A stretch of 64,000 bases of DNA from Bordetella ansorpii (GCF_900078315.1 NZ_FKBS01000025.1:186001-250000), one strand, 5' to 3'; positions 8,668 to 17,640 are shown, numbered from the stretch's first letter. The notes: a model not told the origin generated them from the letters alone. Numbers and translations are program-made.

Positions 8668-9207
8668 TCAGAACGGGATGTCCGAATCGTCCAGGGCTGC
8701 CAGGGCGGCAGCCGGTTCTGCGGTCGCGGCGGCATCGGCGGCGCTTGCAGCCTTGTTGCGGGCCGGGCGGCGCGTGTTGCGCGGGGAGCGCGGCTTCGTG
8801 TCGGTCGGCTGCGCGGTTTCGGCCTGTGCGTCGGGGGCCGGGGCGCTATCAGGCTCGGTGTTGCTACGCTCGCGGCTGCCGAGCATTTGCAGGCTTTCGG
8901 CCACGATTTCGGTGGTGTAGCGATCCGCGCCGCTTTCGGGGTCTTGCCATTTGCGGGTGCGCAGCCGGCCTTCGATGTAGACCGCGCTGCCCTTGCGCAG
9001 GTATTCGCCTGCGATTTCGGCCAGACGGTTGAAGATGGCGATGCGGTGCCATTCGGTTTCTTCGCGGACCTCGCCGGTCTCCTTGTCTTTCCAGCGGGTG
9101 GTCGTTGCAATGGACAGGTTGCCCATTGCCGCGCCGTTGGAGGCGTAGCGGATGGTGGGGTCTTGGCCGAGGTTGCCGAGGATGGTTGCCTTGTTGACGG
9201 ATGCCAT
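8668..9207 (-). CDS. ssb: Single-stranded DNA-binding protein SSB
   Basis: Binds single-stranded DNA during replication, recombination and conjugative entry. The OB fold (residues 1-~108) starts [17 protein letters not shown] and contains the [14 protein letters not shown] strand. A low-complexity Ala/Pro-rich linker and the acidic DDSDIPF tip, which recruits partner proteins, follow. At 179 aa the length is typical. The ATG ending at 9207 is preceded by AGGAG. It is a mobile-element copy, heading the operon ssb - glutaredoxin-like - parB-like, and lies downstream of leader copy 2. Confidence 0.95.
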   Translation of the reverse strand: MASVNKATILGNLGQDPTIRYASNGAAMGNLSIATTTRWKDKETGEVREETEWHRIAIFNRLAEIAGEYLRKGSAVYIEGRLRTRKWQDPESGADRYTTEIVAESLQMLGSRERSNTEPDSAPAPDAQAETAQPTDTKPRSPRNTRRPARNKAASAADAAATAEPAAALAALDDSDIPF

Positions 9208-9305
9208 GATGAATCTCCTTGCGGGGTTTGGGGGTTGGGCTGACCGGGCCTGAAGATTCCGCCCCACGTGGGGGTTTCAGCTTCAGCTGCGACTACGGGG
9301 CCGTC

Positions 9306-9468
9306 GGTGTATGCCGCCAGTCCTGTGAGTTCGCGCCCGTGCCGTGCCGTCACCACGCAAGGGCGGGCGGGCAATGGGGGAAGGTTTGTAAAAGTCGGCG
9401 GGCGCGGTTCGCGCCGACTTTTATGAACACCCCCTTGACCGACGGACCAGCGTGGTACGGTCGGTGCT
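9306..9468 (-). repeat. Conserved ICE leader, copy 2
   Basis: Second copy of the element at 403-560, located ~100 bases upstream of the ssb start. Shared blocks: TATGCCGCC-GTCCTGT, GGGGGAAGGTTTGTAAA, the hairpin, TTATGAA-CCCCCTTG, and GTGGTA-GGTCGGTG. Confidence 0.6.
9390..9422. repeat. Perfect 11-bp stem-loop in leader copy 2
   Basis: Arms AAAAGTCGGCG (9390-9400) and CGCCGACTTTT (9412-9422). Differences from copy 1 fall in both arms at matching positions, so the stem rather than the sequence is conserved. Confidence 0.7.
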
Positions 9469-9985
9469 TACGGGCCCGAACCGCAGGCTTGGCGCACCTT
9501 GGCCCTTGCCTGTCGCCTGTGAAGCTGGCCGCGCGGCGAGCGCCGCAGGGCCGCTTGCGGCCCCTAACCCGCGGCCCCCAGGCCGCAAAGACAGGCGTCA
9601 GCGCGTAGCGCCGCTGGCGCCTGTGGGGGGTGCAATTCGCGTGAGGGATGAAAGCCCGGCCCACGGGCGCAGACCCGGGGCCTGGGGCGAGACCGCTTGC
9701 GGGCTCGACGCGCCAGCGCGCCAGCCCGGCCGCATGGCCACCAGGCCATGCGGCCACGCCCGCCGTGTCAACACGTTGTGCCAAAGGATTGCGGCAGAGG
9801 CTGATACCGAAATCGCCGCTCCTTTTGCTCTATTCCCACTGGCGAGCGGTTCACTGCACTGCAGGCCTCGCCCCGTTAGGCGACGGCACGGGCCGACACG
9901 AGCGCGCGGGTTTTGTCTATGATCGGAACAGGGTCTGGGTTGCTTCGCCTGGCGATACCCGCCCGCATACCACGGAGGACTTGAG

Positions 9986-10762
9986 ATGCCGTTGAGCGAC
10001 ACCACTCTGCCCAGGATCGGCGCGCTGGTGCCCGCCGGCAATGTCACGTTCGAGCCCGACTTGTGGCGAGACCTCGGCGGGCACGCCACCGTCCATAGCC
10101 ATCGGGTCGCGACGCGCCGCGCCTATCCCACGGAGTGCGCCGAATCGATGATCGAGGCCAATGTGGCCGCGGTGACGGGTGCGGCGCTACTCGCCCGCAT
10201 TCGTCCCGATGCGCTGGCCTACGGCTTTACGACGGCCTCTTTTTTTGAGCAGCGTGCCGGTGCGATGCAACTGCGCGGCCGACTGCAAGAAGAGGCTGGA
10301 TGCCCGGTGGTGCTGCCGTCCTTGGCGATCCTCGATCGGTTGACCGAGCTGAGCGCCTGGCGGGTGTCGGTCATCACCCCGTACCCGAGCTGGAACAACG
10401 AGGTGCTGCACGCTTTTCTCGAAGATGCCGGTACCAAGGTCATGAACCTGGTGGGCGACACCCGTCCGGCGCCGCAATCGCCCCCGCTGTGGACCCAGAC
10501 CCCGCGCGAAATCTTCGAGCACGTCATGCGCCATGCCGATCGGCGTGCCGACGCCGTGCTATTGCCCTGCACCGCATGGCGGGCACGGGAGGCAGTGCCG
10601 TACCTGCTGGCAGAGTTGGCGGTGCCCGTGATCACGGCGAACCAGGCCACCATCTTGTCCCTCATGCGCGCTGCGCACCTGCCCTTACCTGGTTTCCTGG
10701 CGGGCCCCGCACACCGTAACGAAGCGTCAGCGCATGGCACCGCTGCCGCGAAGGCGGGATGA
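9986..10762 (+). CDS. Asp/Glu racemase-superfamily protein, AMDase/maleate-isomerase-like
   Basis: Belongs to the aspartate/glutamate racemase superfamily, nearest in pattern to arylmalonate decarboxylases and maleate cis-trans isomerases. The C-terminal catalytic Cys is present (LLPCTAW, C195). The N-terminal catalytic position reads YGFTTASF, with Thr where racemases and isomerases carry Cys, so a one-Cys decarboxylase-like chemistry is possible. Length 258 aa fits the family. A strong GGAGG lies 8 bases before the ATG. It stands alone on the plus strand with ~285 bases after it and looks like a metabolic cargo gene. The substrate cannot be told from sequence. Confidence 0.75.
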   Translation: MPLSDTTLPRIGALVPAGNVTFEPDLWRDLGGHATVHSHRVATRRAYPTECAESMIEANVAAVTGAALLARIRPDALAYGFTTASFFEQRAGAMQLRGRLQEEAGCPVVLPSLAILDRLTELSAWRVSVITPYPSWNNEVLHAFLEDAGTKVMNLVGDTRPAPQSPPLWTQTPREIFEHVMRHADRRADAVLLPCTAWRAREAVPYLLAELAVPVITANQATILSLMRAAHLPLPGFLAGPAHRNEASAHGTAAAKAG

Positions 10763-11048
10763 AAGCCTGGCAGCGAAAAAGCCGAGGTCGGTCGCCAAGC
10801 CACAGATACAAGGCCAACTGCGCCTTCTGAGATCGGAGTGGCGACGTGGCCAGCCGGTGGTGCGCCGACGGCGCCTGCTTGGGTTCAAGGTAAATTGCGA
10901 GCAGAAGCCTGCGGTTGTCTTCTTTTTTGGAGTAGCATGACGCAGTTACAGGGACCACTTGGCCATTCGGGGTGTAGTCGCTGCTTTCCATGCTCGGTGT
11001 TGTCAGGCAGGTGTTGAATGGTTTGTACCGAACACACGAGAATTTCTG

Positions 11049-11591
11049 ATGCCCAGAAAGAAGCCGGCATCCCGCATTGTGGTGCAGCGATCACGGAACA
11101 ATGTGAATCGGCGACTGATTGCCGCTCTGCCTACGCAGGCATCGAGGGCAGAGTTGTCAGGACGCGTGATGTATGGCCCATACGCCAAACACAAGTTCCA
11201 TCCGACAGCCTACAAGCTCAGGCCATATGCCGGTCAGGATGAAGAGCGAACATACTGCGATGCCCATGCCGGCTTCGGAAGGGACGACTTCGGCCGGATT
11301 CGTACTCTCCTTACACGAGGGGTGATGCTCGGCCTGTGGTCGGATCAAAACGACGGAGATGTCCCGAGCCTACTTTGGACGCTCGATACTACGGGTTGGA
11401 TCTTTGAACTCCGGATTACTAACTCCGGTCAAGCGCAATATCATGGCTACCCAGTCTTGCCGGCAGACGCCTTTGCAAGGCATGTGTTAGCCAGGGCGCG
11501 GGAAGTAGCGTTCACTGAAGGTGAGCTTCCCGCTGATCAAGTTGCTGAAGCACGAACCGCTATCGCAGCAGCGGAGATCTTCTACAAATGA
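11049..11591 (+). CDS. Hypothetical protein, first gene of a coupled pair
   Basis: A 180-residue protein with a basic N-terminus (MPRKKPASRIVVQRSRNNVNRR) and an alpha/beta body (FGRIRTLLTRGVMLGLW, WTLDTTGWIFELRITN). No family recognised. The start is the ATG at 11049; an upstream in-frame extension exists without a good ribosome site. Its stop overlaps the start of the next gene (ATGA), so the two are translationally coupled and probably form a functional unit. The region has lower GC than the flanking backbone, suggesting separate acquisition. Confidence 0.65.
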   Translation: MPRKKPASRIVVQRSRNNVNRRLIAALPTQASRAELSGRVMYGPYAKHKFHPTAYKLRPYAGQDEERTYCDAHAGFGRDDFGRIRTLLTRGVMLGLWSDQNDGDVPSLLWTLDTTGWIFELRITNSGQAQYHGYPVLPADAFARHVLARAREVAFTEGELPADQVAEARTAIAAAEIFYK

Positions 11592-12889
11592 CCGTTTCGA
11601 ATTACTTTAAATTTTCCGCCGCTTGGCCCAAGGGCAGCGACGATGTGGCTGAGATTTCCTTGCGTGTGGGAGACAGAGTCATTTCACGCATTGCCGATAC
11701 GGAAAAGCACACAGTCAGGGATTTCTTCCGTGCGTCGTCTACCGCCTTGGCGCTTTGGCTGGCCGACAATTGGTGGCGTCTTCGTTGGGAAACGATCAAG
11801 GACTTTAAGTTCCCGTCCGTAGAATGGCGCCTGCGCCATGAGCTGAATTCCGCCAACGGCGGTGCGCTATGGCCTCCCGTGATGATTTTCAGCGCGGGCG
11901 ACCGTATTGCGTTCGCGCCGAGCATCGGCAAAAACATGGTCGCAGGCCCCCAAACCTATTTTGATTTCAGTATAGGAATGGTCACGGCCAACGAGTATGA
12001 GCAAGGGGTGGACAGCTTTTTCGAGGCTGTGCTTGAACACTGCGCCAAGACCGTGGATGGCAACGCGCTAAAGGCGCTGCTCGCCCAAATCGATGCCGAG
12101 CGTAAAGATCCGGAGGTGGCCGCCTGGCGGCGGCTGGAGGCATGTTTAGGGTTCGATCCCGACGCCGCGCCCGACGCGGTGATGGACGCGCTGATCAAGC
12201 TGGAAGACATCGCGGGTGAGGATGGCGTCGAGGAAGCTGCGCATGCGCAGCCTGACGCACATGCAGCGCAATCCTTGAGCCTGGCGATTAAGGCCACGCG
12301 AGAATCGAGCGTAGAGGTCGATTTCAGTGTGGTCGATCGCCTAGCGCGCGACTGGGACTTGCCGAGTTACGCGAGCCCCTGGCAAATGGCTGAGGCCGCG
12401 GCAAAAGACCTTAGGAAGATGATTAGTGCCCCGCGAGGCGTGTTGAAGCACGCAGCCTTCGAAGATATTTTCCAGGCACGGTGGGACGATTTGAAGTCCG
12501 CTGCGCCGACTGCGAAACAGTTGCCCTATGGTGCCCGCCTTGGCGCAGAGAGGCGGTCTCGGATTGCCTTGCAGACGCTGAGACCATACGATCGCCGCTT
12601 TGAACTTGCCCGGCAGCTTGGTGACGTCGTGTGGCAGCAAGATGCCAACTTCGGCATCATCAGCCGCGCAAAGAGTGATCGCCAGAAGTTCCAACGCGCT
12701 TTCGCCCACAGCTTGTTGTGTCCGTTCGACGACCTCCAGCACGTGATTGACGTGAACGACCCGACACCCGATGTCATGCAGAAAGCCGCTCGACGATTCG
12801 GTGTACATCCGTCCGTCATCCGTAATCAATTGGTCTATAAAGGCTATCTGCCGTTCGAGAACACCAACGAGGAAGCCGAGGCGGCTTAA
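11588..12889 (+). CDS. ImmA/IrrE-like protein lacking a clear HExxH
   Basis: 433 residues. The C-terminal ~110 residues (QKFQRAFAHSLLCPFDDLQ...MQKAARRFGVHPSVIRNQLVYKGYLP) follow the pattern after the metalloprotease helix of ImmA/IrrE-type proteins, which cleave repressors or sense damage. The zinc-binding HExxH helix itself is not visible: the corresponding segment reads RAFAHSLL, so proteolysis is doubtful. The N-terminal half (WLADNWWRLRWETIKDF...) is a family-specific domain I cannot name. It is ATGA-coupled to the 180-aa gene upstream and converges on an Mrr-like nuclease gene, so a defence or mobile-element control role is plausible but unproven. Confidence 0.65.
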   Translation: MTVSNYFKFSAAWPKGSDDVAEISLRVGDRVISRIADTEKHTVRDFFRASSTALALWLADNWWRLRWETIKDFKFPSVEWRLRHELNSANGGALWPPVMIFSAGDRIAFAPSIGKNMVAGPQTYFDFSIGMVTANEYEQGVDSFFEAVLEHCAKTVDGNALKALLAQIDAERKDPEVAAWRRLEACLGFDPDAAPDAVMDALIKLEDIAGEDGVEEAAHAQPDAHAAQSLSLAIKATRESSVEVDFSVVDRLARDWDLPSYASPWQMAEAAAKDLRKMISAPRGVLKHAAFEDIFQARWDDLKSAAPTAKQLPYGARLGAERRSRIALQTLRPYDRRFELARQLGDVVWQQDANFGIISRAKSDRQKFQRAFAHSLLCPFDDLQHVIDVNDPTPDVMQKAARRFGVHPSVIRNQLVYKGYLPFENTNEEAEAA

Positions 12890-13336
12890 GTCCGCCGCCC
12901 CTACCGGCAAGGCCGCCCCCGTATTGGCCATCGTGGCCGCATGGCTGCAAACAGAGCAAGATCACGCGAGTCGCCGGTCGTGCGTCCTCCGCCCGCACGC
13001 AAGCATCTATACAGCCAGGAAGAACCGTTGCGGCTGCATAAGGTGCATCTTGAGTGCAAAATTAGTGCGTACCGTTGCGCACTGATAACTGCCCTGAGCG
13101 TCGCCCTATCCGCCCCCTTCGCGAAACGCTTCCGCGAGCCCGACACGCTGTATGTGTCGCCGGCCCGGAGCGGGGCACGCTTTGGCTTCCAGGTCCAGGA
13201 GTTGGCCGAGCGTGCGTATGTGCATCACAATACGCCGACAGCGCGGCCCCAAGGCCGTGATCAAGCAGCACAAGGTGACTGTGGGATTCGACTGCTCGAG
13301 CATCCCCCTCGGGTCCGCACTCTTTGACTGCTGAGG
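12890..13336. other. Intergenic region between convergent genes
   Basis: About 450 bases with no supportable gene. Just after the upstream stop is a weak GGCGG-CTTAAGT-CCGCC hairpin without a T-run. Short frames on both strands have no recognisable content or ribosome sites. Confidence 0.4.
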
Positions 13337-14164
13337 CTATTCTTCCGCGGCAGCCATGCCTCGGTTGACAGCCTCTTCGATGGAGGGAAGGTCTTGGCCG
13401 TAGTACTCCCGGATAAGGTCCTCTCTTGAAGCTTGCACGGCAACGAACTGGGCATCGGGTCTGGCGCCCGGCGGCAGGTACAGCACTATCGCGGCGGCGT
13501 TCATCCGCTTCTCGTACAGTTCCAGCGTGAGGAGAAAGGCGCGCAATGCAAATCTTGGAAGCCCACGAACGACCCACCGTTCAGCGTCCAAGCCTGCCTC
13601 TCGACACACCCGCTCGGCATGGTATTTAGAAAACATAAGCGGGATGAGTCTTTTGTCGGAGCCTGGATCCTTGAAACCGTAGTGCGACCCGGTCACCTTC
13701 CCGCCGCGCACTTCCATGATGATCCAAAACGGCTCACCCATGTAAGTCTCATCAGGCAAGGCTACCGCGGTGAGACGTTGCGCCATCAGGACGTTGAGGG
13801 TGGGAAGATCATCAAAGCGTAGCGCAAGAATATCGACGTGCTTGGCGAAAGCTTGCGCGCCGCTCTGGTAGCCGCGCCGCGAGACTACGACTCCCGTGAT
13901 ATTGCCAATATCGCGCAGCTTAGATTCGAACTCCTGAATCTGCCCTTTGGACACGGGCGTCGCCCAATCCTTGCATTCGATCGCCACCCGATGCCGGATG
14001 CCTGCTCTTGAAAACTCGTAGTAGACGTCCACCTCGTGCTGCACGCCGGACTTTCCCGTCATGAATACGGTATTGCCGACGACAACGCCTTCATCCTTCA
14101 TATTCAACAGGAAGGAATAGACTTCCTGCACATCCTTTTCCAGTGATGAACCTGGCTTCATCAT
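13337..14164 (-). CDS. Mrr-like restriction-endonuclease-fold protein
   Basis: N-terminal ~110 residues form a PD-(D/E)xK nuclease domain: HEVDVYYEF supplies the Asp, RVAIECKDW the ExK, followed by VSKGQIQEFESKL, the helix typical of Mrr/REase_Mrr domains. The remaining ~165 residues are uncharacterised and probably confer specificity. It may cut modified or foreign DNA. Two ATGs head the frame (ending at 14164 and 14161) with GGAG upstream. It is monocistronic, convergent with the ImmA-like operon and adjacent to an IS element, within a cluster of likely defence genes. Confidence 0.75.
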   Translation of the reverse strand: MMKPGSSLEKDVQEVYSFLLNMKDEGVVVGNTVFMTGKSGVQHEVDVYYEFSRAGIRHRVAIECKDWATPVSKGQIQEFESKLRDIGNITGVVVSRRGYQSGAQAFAKHVDILALRFDDLPTLNVLMAQRLTAVALPDETYMGEPFWIIMEVRGGKVTGSHYGFKDPGSDKRLIPLMFSKYHAERVCREAGLDAERWVVRGLPRFALRAFLLTLELYEKRMNAAAIVLYLPPGARPDAQFVAVQASREDLIREYYGQDLPSIEEAVNRGMAAAEE

Positions 14165-14584
14165 CGATCTCCACAGAGCATCCCAACGCCGAATCTCTCG
14201 GGCCTCTCAATCTATGGTGCACACGATAGCGCCCCCATACCAAGCACAACGAGTCGAGAAAAACGGTAGACAGGCCAAACTTCCGTGCTTTGCGAAGGCC
14301 TGCGGCAACAGCAGGCCGTACGTCTGACAGCGCCTTTTGTCTGAGCCTTGTATGCGCAAAGTCACTGTTCAAACATACAGCTACAATTGAGCAGCAGCGA
14401 TGATGGCCACGTCCAGACTAGGCATGCCGGCCATTGCGGCGACACACTTCACGTTGCGGTCAAGGCGTGATGAAGGTGCCGCCCGGCACCCGTTTGTTTT
14501 CCGTGAGTTCCCTGTGCGGGACCTTCGTCGCGCAGTCTTATAGGGCAGTACCGCGTTGGCCCAACCGACACAGGCCTGAGGCTG
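14165..14584. other. Intergenic region before the IS element
   Basis: No supported gene in ~420 bases. A short minus-strand frame (14091-14372) has no family features. The sequence should contain the promoter of the Mrr-like gene. Confidence 0.4.
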
Positions 14585-14634
14585 TGAACCGCCCCGGAAA
14601 ATCTGGAGGCTCCATTCCTTGAGAAGATGGAGCT

Positions 14635-14958
14635 ATGAGCAGAGCAAGCAAGTTCTCCCCGGAAGTCCGGGAACGGTCGGTGAAGATGGTGCTGGAGCAC
14701 CAAGACGAGTACGAGTCGCAGTGGGCGGCGATCGTGTCGGTGGCGGCCAAGGTTGGCTGCACGGCCGAGACGCTGCGAGGCTGGCTTCGCCAGCACGAGC
14801 GCGACACGGGCAAGCGTGACGGCGTAACGACGGCCGAGAAGGAGCGCATCAGGGCGCTCGAACGCGAGGTGCGCGAGCTGCGCCAGGCCAACGAGATCCT
14901 ACGCAAGGCGTCGGCGTATTTTGCCCAGGCGGAGCTCGACCGCCCCTTCAAACGATGA
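14635..14958 (+). CDS. IS3-family transposase OrfA
   Basis: Encodes the 107-residue DNA-binding half of the transposase. A helix-turn-helix (residues ~10-55, containing [19 protein letters not shown]) recognises the IS ends, and a leucine-zipper helix ([20 protein letters not shown]) dimerises. The last four bases overlap OrfB as ATGA; a fused OrfAB would normally arise by frameshifting, although no clear slippery A-run is seen here, so coupling by reinitiation is also possible. Confidence 0.92.
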   Translation: MSRASKFSPEVRERSVKMVLEHQDEYESQWAAIVSVAAKVGCTAETLRGWLRQHERDTGKRDGVTTAEKERIRALEREVRELRQANEILRKASAYFAQAELDRPFKR

Positions 14959-15860
14959 AGCGATTCGTCGATGAGCAGCGAGACGTTCACGGGGTCGAGC
15001 CGATCTGCAAGGTGCTGCAGATCGCCCCGTCGACGTACTACGCGCATGCGGCCAGGCAGGCCGATCCGGAGCTGCGATCGCAGCGGGTGAAGACCGACGA
15101 GATACTGATACCCGAGGTGCAGCGCGTGTGGGACGACAACTACCAGGTCTACGGGGTACGCAAGGTCTGGCGGCAGCTGCGGCGCGAGCGAGTCGACGTT
15201 GCGCGCTGTACCGTGCAGCGGCTGATGAAGCGGCTTGGGCTGAGGGGCGTTGTTCGAGGCAAGGCCGTGCGCACGACGGTGAGCGATCCGAAGGCGCCGT
15301 GCCCGCTCGATCACGTGAAGCGGCAATTCAAGGCCGATCGGCCGAACGCGCTGTGGGTCAGCGACTTCACGTACGTCTCGACTTGGCAAGGATGGGTCTA
15401 CGTCGCTTTCGTCATCGACGTGTTCGCCCGTCGCATCGTGGGCTGGAAGGCCTCCTGCTCGATGCAGACGGACTTCGTGCTCGACGCGCTCGAGCAGGCG
15501 TTGTACGCGAGGAAGCCGGTCGGCCCGGATCGCCTGATCCACCACAGCGACCGAGGCGTCCAGTACGTGTCGATCCGATACACCGAGCGGCTGGCCGAGG
15601 CGGGCCTGGAGCCCTCTGTGGGCAGCGTGGGCGACTCGTTCGACAACGCACTGGCCGAGACCATCAACGGCCTCTACAAGGCCGAGGTGATCCATCGGAA
15701 GTCATCCTGGCGCACGCGCGACGAAGTCGAGTGGGCCACGCTCCATTGGGTCGACTGGTTCAACAACCGCCGATTGCTTGAACCGATCGGTAATATCCCG
15801 CCGGCCGAAGCCGAAGCCAACTACTATTCGCAACCCAACGAGTCCGTCATGTCGGCGTGA
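14955..15860 (+). CDS. IS3-family transposase OrfB (DDE integrase core)
   Basis: Encodes a 301-residue catalytic half. An N-terminal HTH_21-type segment ([14 protein letters not shown]) precedes the rve integrase core: the first Asp in LWVSDFTYV, the second in [13 protein letters not shown], and the Glu in [16 protein letters not shown]. The C-terminal [10 protein letters not shown] is typical of IS3 elements. It starts at the ATG overlapping the OrfA stop and stops 39 bases before the right end. The frame is intact. Confidence 0.93.
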   Translation: MKRFVDEQRDVHGVEPICKVLQIAPSTYYAHAARQADPELRSQRVKTDEILIPEVQRVWDDNYQVYGVRKVWRQLRRERVDVARCTVQRLMKRLGLRGVVRGKAVRTTVSDPKAPCPLDHVKRQFKADRPNALWVSDFTYVSTWQGWVYVAFVIDVFARRIVGWKASCSMQTDFVLDALEQALYARKPVGPDRLIHHSDRGVQYVSIRYTERLAEAGLEPSVGSVGDSFDNALAETINGLYKAEVIHRKSSWRTRDEVEWATLHWVDWFNNRRLLEPIGNIPPAEAEANYYSQPNESVMSA

Positions 15861-16077
15861 CTCAACCCAAGGAGTCTCCGGGAAACCCGGGGCGGTTCAC
15901 TGGAACACAAATCCGCTGACCGAGCATCGTGGCCAATAGCGGCCCGTCCAGCAATGGCAGAACTGATTCACTAAGGCATAGCAGGCAGGCATTGCAGCGA
16001 CTATGCGTTGCCCCGACACAGCGGGAACGGCGCAGGGTGGCAAAGCGGGCGCCATGTGACACCCGCCTCTCAGCCCC

Positions 16078-16617
16078 CTACAGCAGGCCATCCTGGGCAA
16101 ACGACAGCGTCGCGCCGCCGGCGACCAGAATGTGGTCAAGCAGCGCGATGTCGACCAGTTGCAAGGCTTCGCGCAAGCGGCGGGTCAGTGCCTTGTCGGC
16201 TGTGCTTGGTTGCAAATTGCCGCTGGGGTGGCAATGCGTGATGATGGCAGCCGCAGCGCCGCGCCGCAGCAGCAGTTGCAAGACCTCACGGGGGTAGACC
16301 GAGCATTGGGCCAAGGTGCCACGGAACGGCTCATCATAGGCAATCAACCGATTCTGCGCGTCCAATGCCAAGACGCCGAAAACCTCGACCTCCCGGCCCA
16401 TGAGCATCGCTGCGCACAAAGCCTGGGCATGCTCAGGACGTTGCATGTTGGGTCGATCAGCGATTGCCGACTGGGCGAGATAACGGGCAGCGTTGTAGAT
16501 TTCGTCAGGCACGGCTGGTCGATACTGACCAGCATCGTCCCGCACGAGCAGATGGGATTCGGCCGCACTGGTTGGCGTGTAAAGGTCCTGTGAATCGAAA
16601 AGGGCGAACTGCGTCAT
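16078..16617 (-). CDS. RadC-like JAB-domain protein
   Basis: A 179-residue member of the mobile-element RadC (UPF0758/JAB) family. The metal-binding motif HCHPSG-x3-PS-x2-D is complete (H128, H130, S132, D141), so it could have metallo-hydrolase activity. It lacks the N-terminal HhH region of chromosomal RadC, which is usual for ICE copies. The start ATG ends at 16617 with AGGAG upstream. The exact role of these proteins is unresolved; they accompany SSB, ParB and DUF932 genes on ICEs, as here. Confidence 0.88.
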   Translation of the reverse strand: MTQFALFDSQDLYTPTSAAESHLLVRDDAGQYRPAVPDEIYNAARYLAQSAIADRPNMQRPEHAQALCAAMLMGREVEVFGVLALDAQNRLIAYDEPFRGTLAQCSVYPREVLQLLLRRGAAAAIITHCHPSGNLQPSTADKALTRRLREALQLVDIALLDHILVAGGATLSFAQDGLL

Positions 16618-16931
16618 GATGCGCTCCTGGCAAGGTGCCAGGCGGGATTGCCTGGCCCTCGCCCCGCACCGGGCCGCAGCGCAGCCGTCAAGGGGAAACC
16701 GGCGGGAGCCGCAAGTGCCGACAGGCACGCAGCCCTGGACGGCGAGACCGGTCCGGTACGCTGGGCGATCTACAGGCAAGCCCCTCTCTCCCCTGCCTTG
16801 CAGCGCGTTTTGACGGTGTTTGGGCGGCGGCGCCAGGGCAGCATCGACTGGCCCGGCCCCGCTGGGTGGCGCCGTCGGGCAGGTGCCATCGCGGGCACGG
16901 CGCTGCCGCTGGCAGCGACGTGCTGTAGCGA
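16618..16931. other. Intergenic spacer in ICE backbone
   Basis: About 310 GC-rich bases between two minus-strand genes. It contains a CCGTCAAGGGG block reminiscent of the CTTGA box in the leader elements, but no gene. Confidence 0.4.
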
Positions 16932-17279
16932 TCACATGACGATCCCACCGGCCAAGCGGGCGTCTCGAGCGTAGGCATTCAGTGTCTTGCGTGCGCGAAA
17001 GTGCATGTCGCGCGCGATGGGCATGCGCATCGGGCCGCGCACCTCGGCCAGTTCCTGCAGGCTGACCCAGCCCAGCTCCGGCATCCCGATGCCAACGTCG
17101 CACAGGCCGTAGGCACGGTCCGGGTCATCTGGGTCGATCTCGCTCAACAGCCACGTGCCATTGGCGTCGGGCGTAAAGAGCTTGACCACAGGCATGGGAT
17201 CAAAGTTGTGGCATTGGCGTGATTGTTGGCCGTTGGCCTGCAGCGCGGTATGTTCGGCGTCAGTGAAAAGCGGGTGCAT
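16932..17279 (-). CDS. DUF2958-type ICE protein
   Basis: A 115-residue protein that begins MHPLFTDAEHTALQANG and contains VVKLFTPDANGTWLLSEIDPDDPDRAYGLCDVG plus PELGWVSLQEL, matching the DUF2958 family (single-domain proteins common on plasmids and ICEs, function unknown). The start is the ATG ending at 17279; the longer frame is a shadow. It shares a ~360-base intergenic region with the divergent nuclease-TPR-PIN gene. Confidence 0.8.
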   Translation of the reverse strand: MHPLFTDAEHTALQANGQQSRQCHNFDPMPVVKLFTPDANGTWLLSEIDPDDPDRAYGLCDVGIGMPELGWVSLQELAEVRGPMRMPIARDMHFRARKTLNAYARDARLAGGIVM

Positions 17280-17640
17280 GTCGGTCTCCGGTTGCATGGG
17301 CGGTATTGCCCGGCCGGGAACAGCACGGCGCAGCGCAAGGCGTCCGGGGGCTACGCCGGCCGACAGGCCGCCAGCGCGCCAGGCGCGCGCCGCCCTTGAC
17401 GGTTGCGACCGCCGTGGTAGGGTAGTCCGAGAGCAAGACCGCCCCAGTCCCGCCACAGATGCATTTGCCAGGCACAGCGGAGCGCCGCCATATTGAAGGT
17501 GTGCCTACAACAATGGCAATGAAATAGCGATCCGATCCTATGCATAGATGCCATAGCGGTGACGTCCACATCGGTTTGTCATTCGTATAATCTTCGACGA
17601 ATAGTGCATACAGCCACCTCACGTATAGCAACGGTGAGCA
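17280..17640. other. Divergent intergenic region
   Basis: No gene. It contains a CCCTTGAC...CGTGGTAGGGT box (about 17392-17422) resembling the distal part of the two leader elements, and a TATAAT embedded in an inverted repeat ahead of the plus-strand gene. Confidence 0.5.
17581..17602 (+). promoter_or_regulatory. Candidate promoter -10 with overlapping operator
   Basis: A consensus TATAAT (17586-17591) lies ~50 bases before the start of the nuclease-TPR-PIN gene and overlaps an inverted repeat ATTCGT-N10-ACGAAT. The -35 region is not convincing, so the promoter may need an activator; a repressor bound to the repeat would block it. Confidence 0.4.

Larger units (their letters stand above)
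9208..9985. other. Gene-free region with conserved ICE leader
   Basis: No convincing gene in nearly 780 bases. It holds leader copy 2 (9306-9468) and then GC-rich sequence with only shadow frames. It separates the minus-strand backbone operon from plus-strand cargo and probably carries promoters for both. Confidence 0.5.
14585..15899 (+). mobile_element. Complete IS3-family insertion sequence, 1,315 bp
   Basis: Terminal inverted repeats begin TGAACCGCCCCGG at 14585 and end as the reverse complement (CCGGGGCGGTTCA) at 15899, with imperfect extension inward. A 3-bp direct duplication CTG flanks it (14582-14584 and 15900-15902), as IS3 elements generate. It encodes OrfA (HTH, leucine zipper) and OrfB (DDE integrase). 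Both frames are intact, so it may be active and fairly recent. It does not visibly interrupt a recognised gene. Confidence 0.93.

Noticed and set aside
12890-13336. Possible small gene between the ImmA-like and Mrr-like genes
   Set aside because: Frames on both strands are of similar length, none with a start signal or family resemblance.
14091-14372. 93-codon minus-strand frame ahead of the Mrr-like gene
   Set aside because: Overlaps the start of the clear nuclease gene in another frame and resembles no known protein.
14955-15860. Frameshift signal between IS OrfA and OrfB
   Set aside because: IS3 elements often use a slippery A-run, but none is evident at the junction; only the ATGA overlap is supported, so no frameshift site is annotated.
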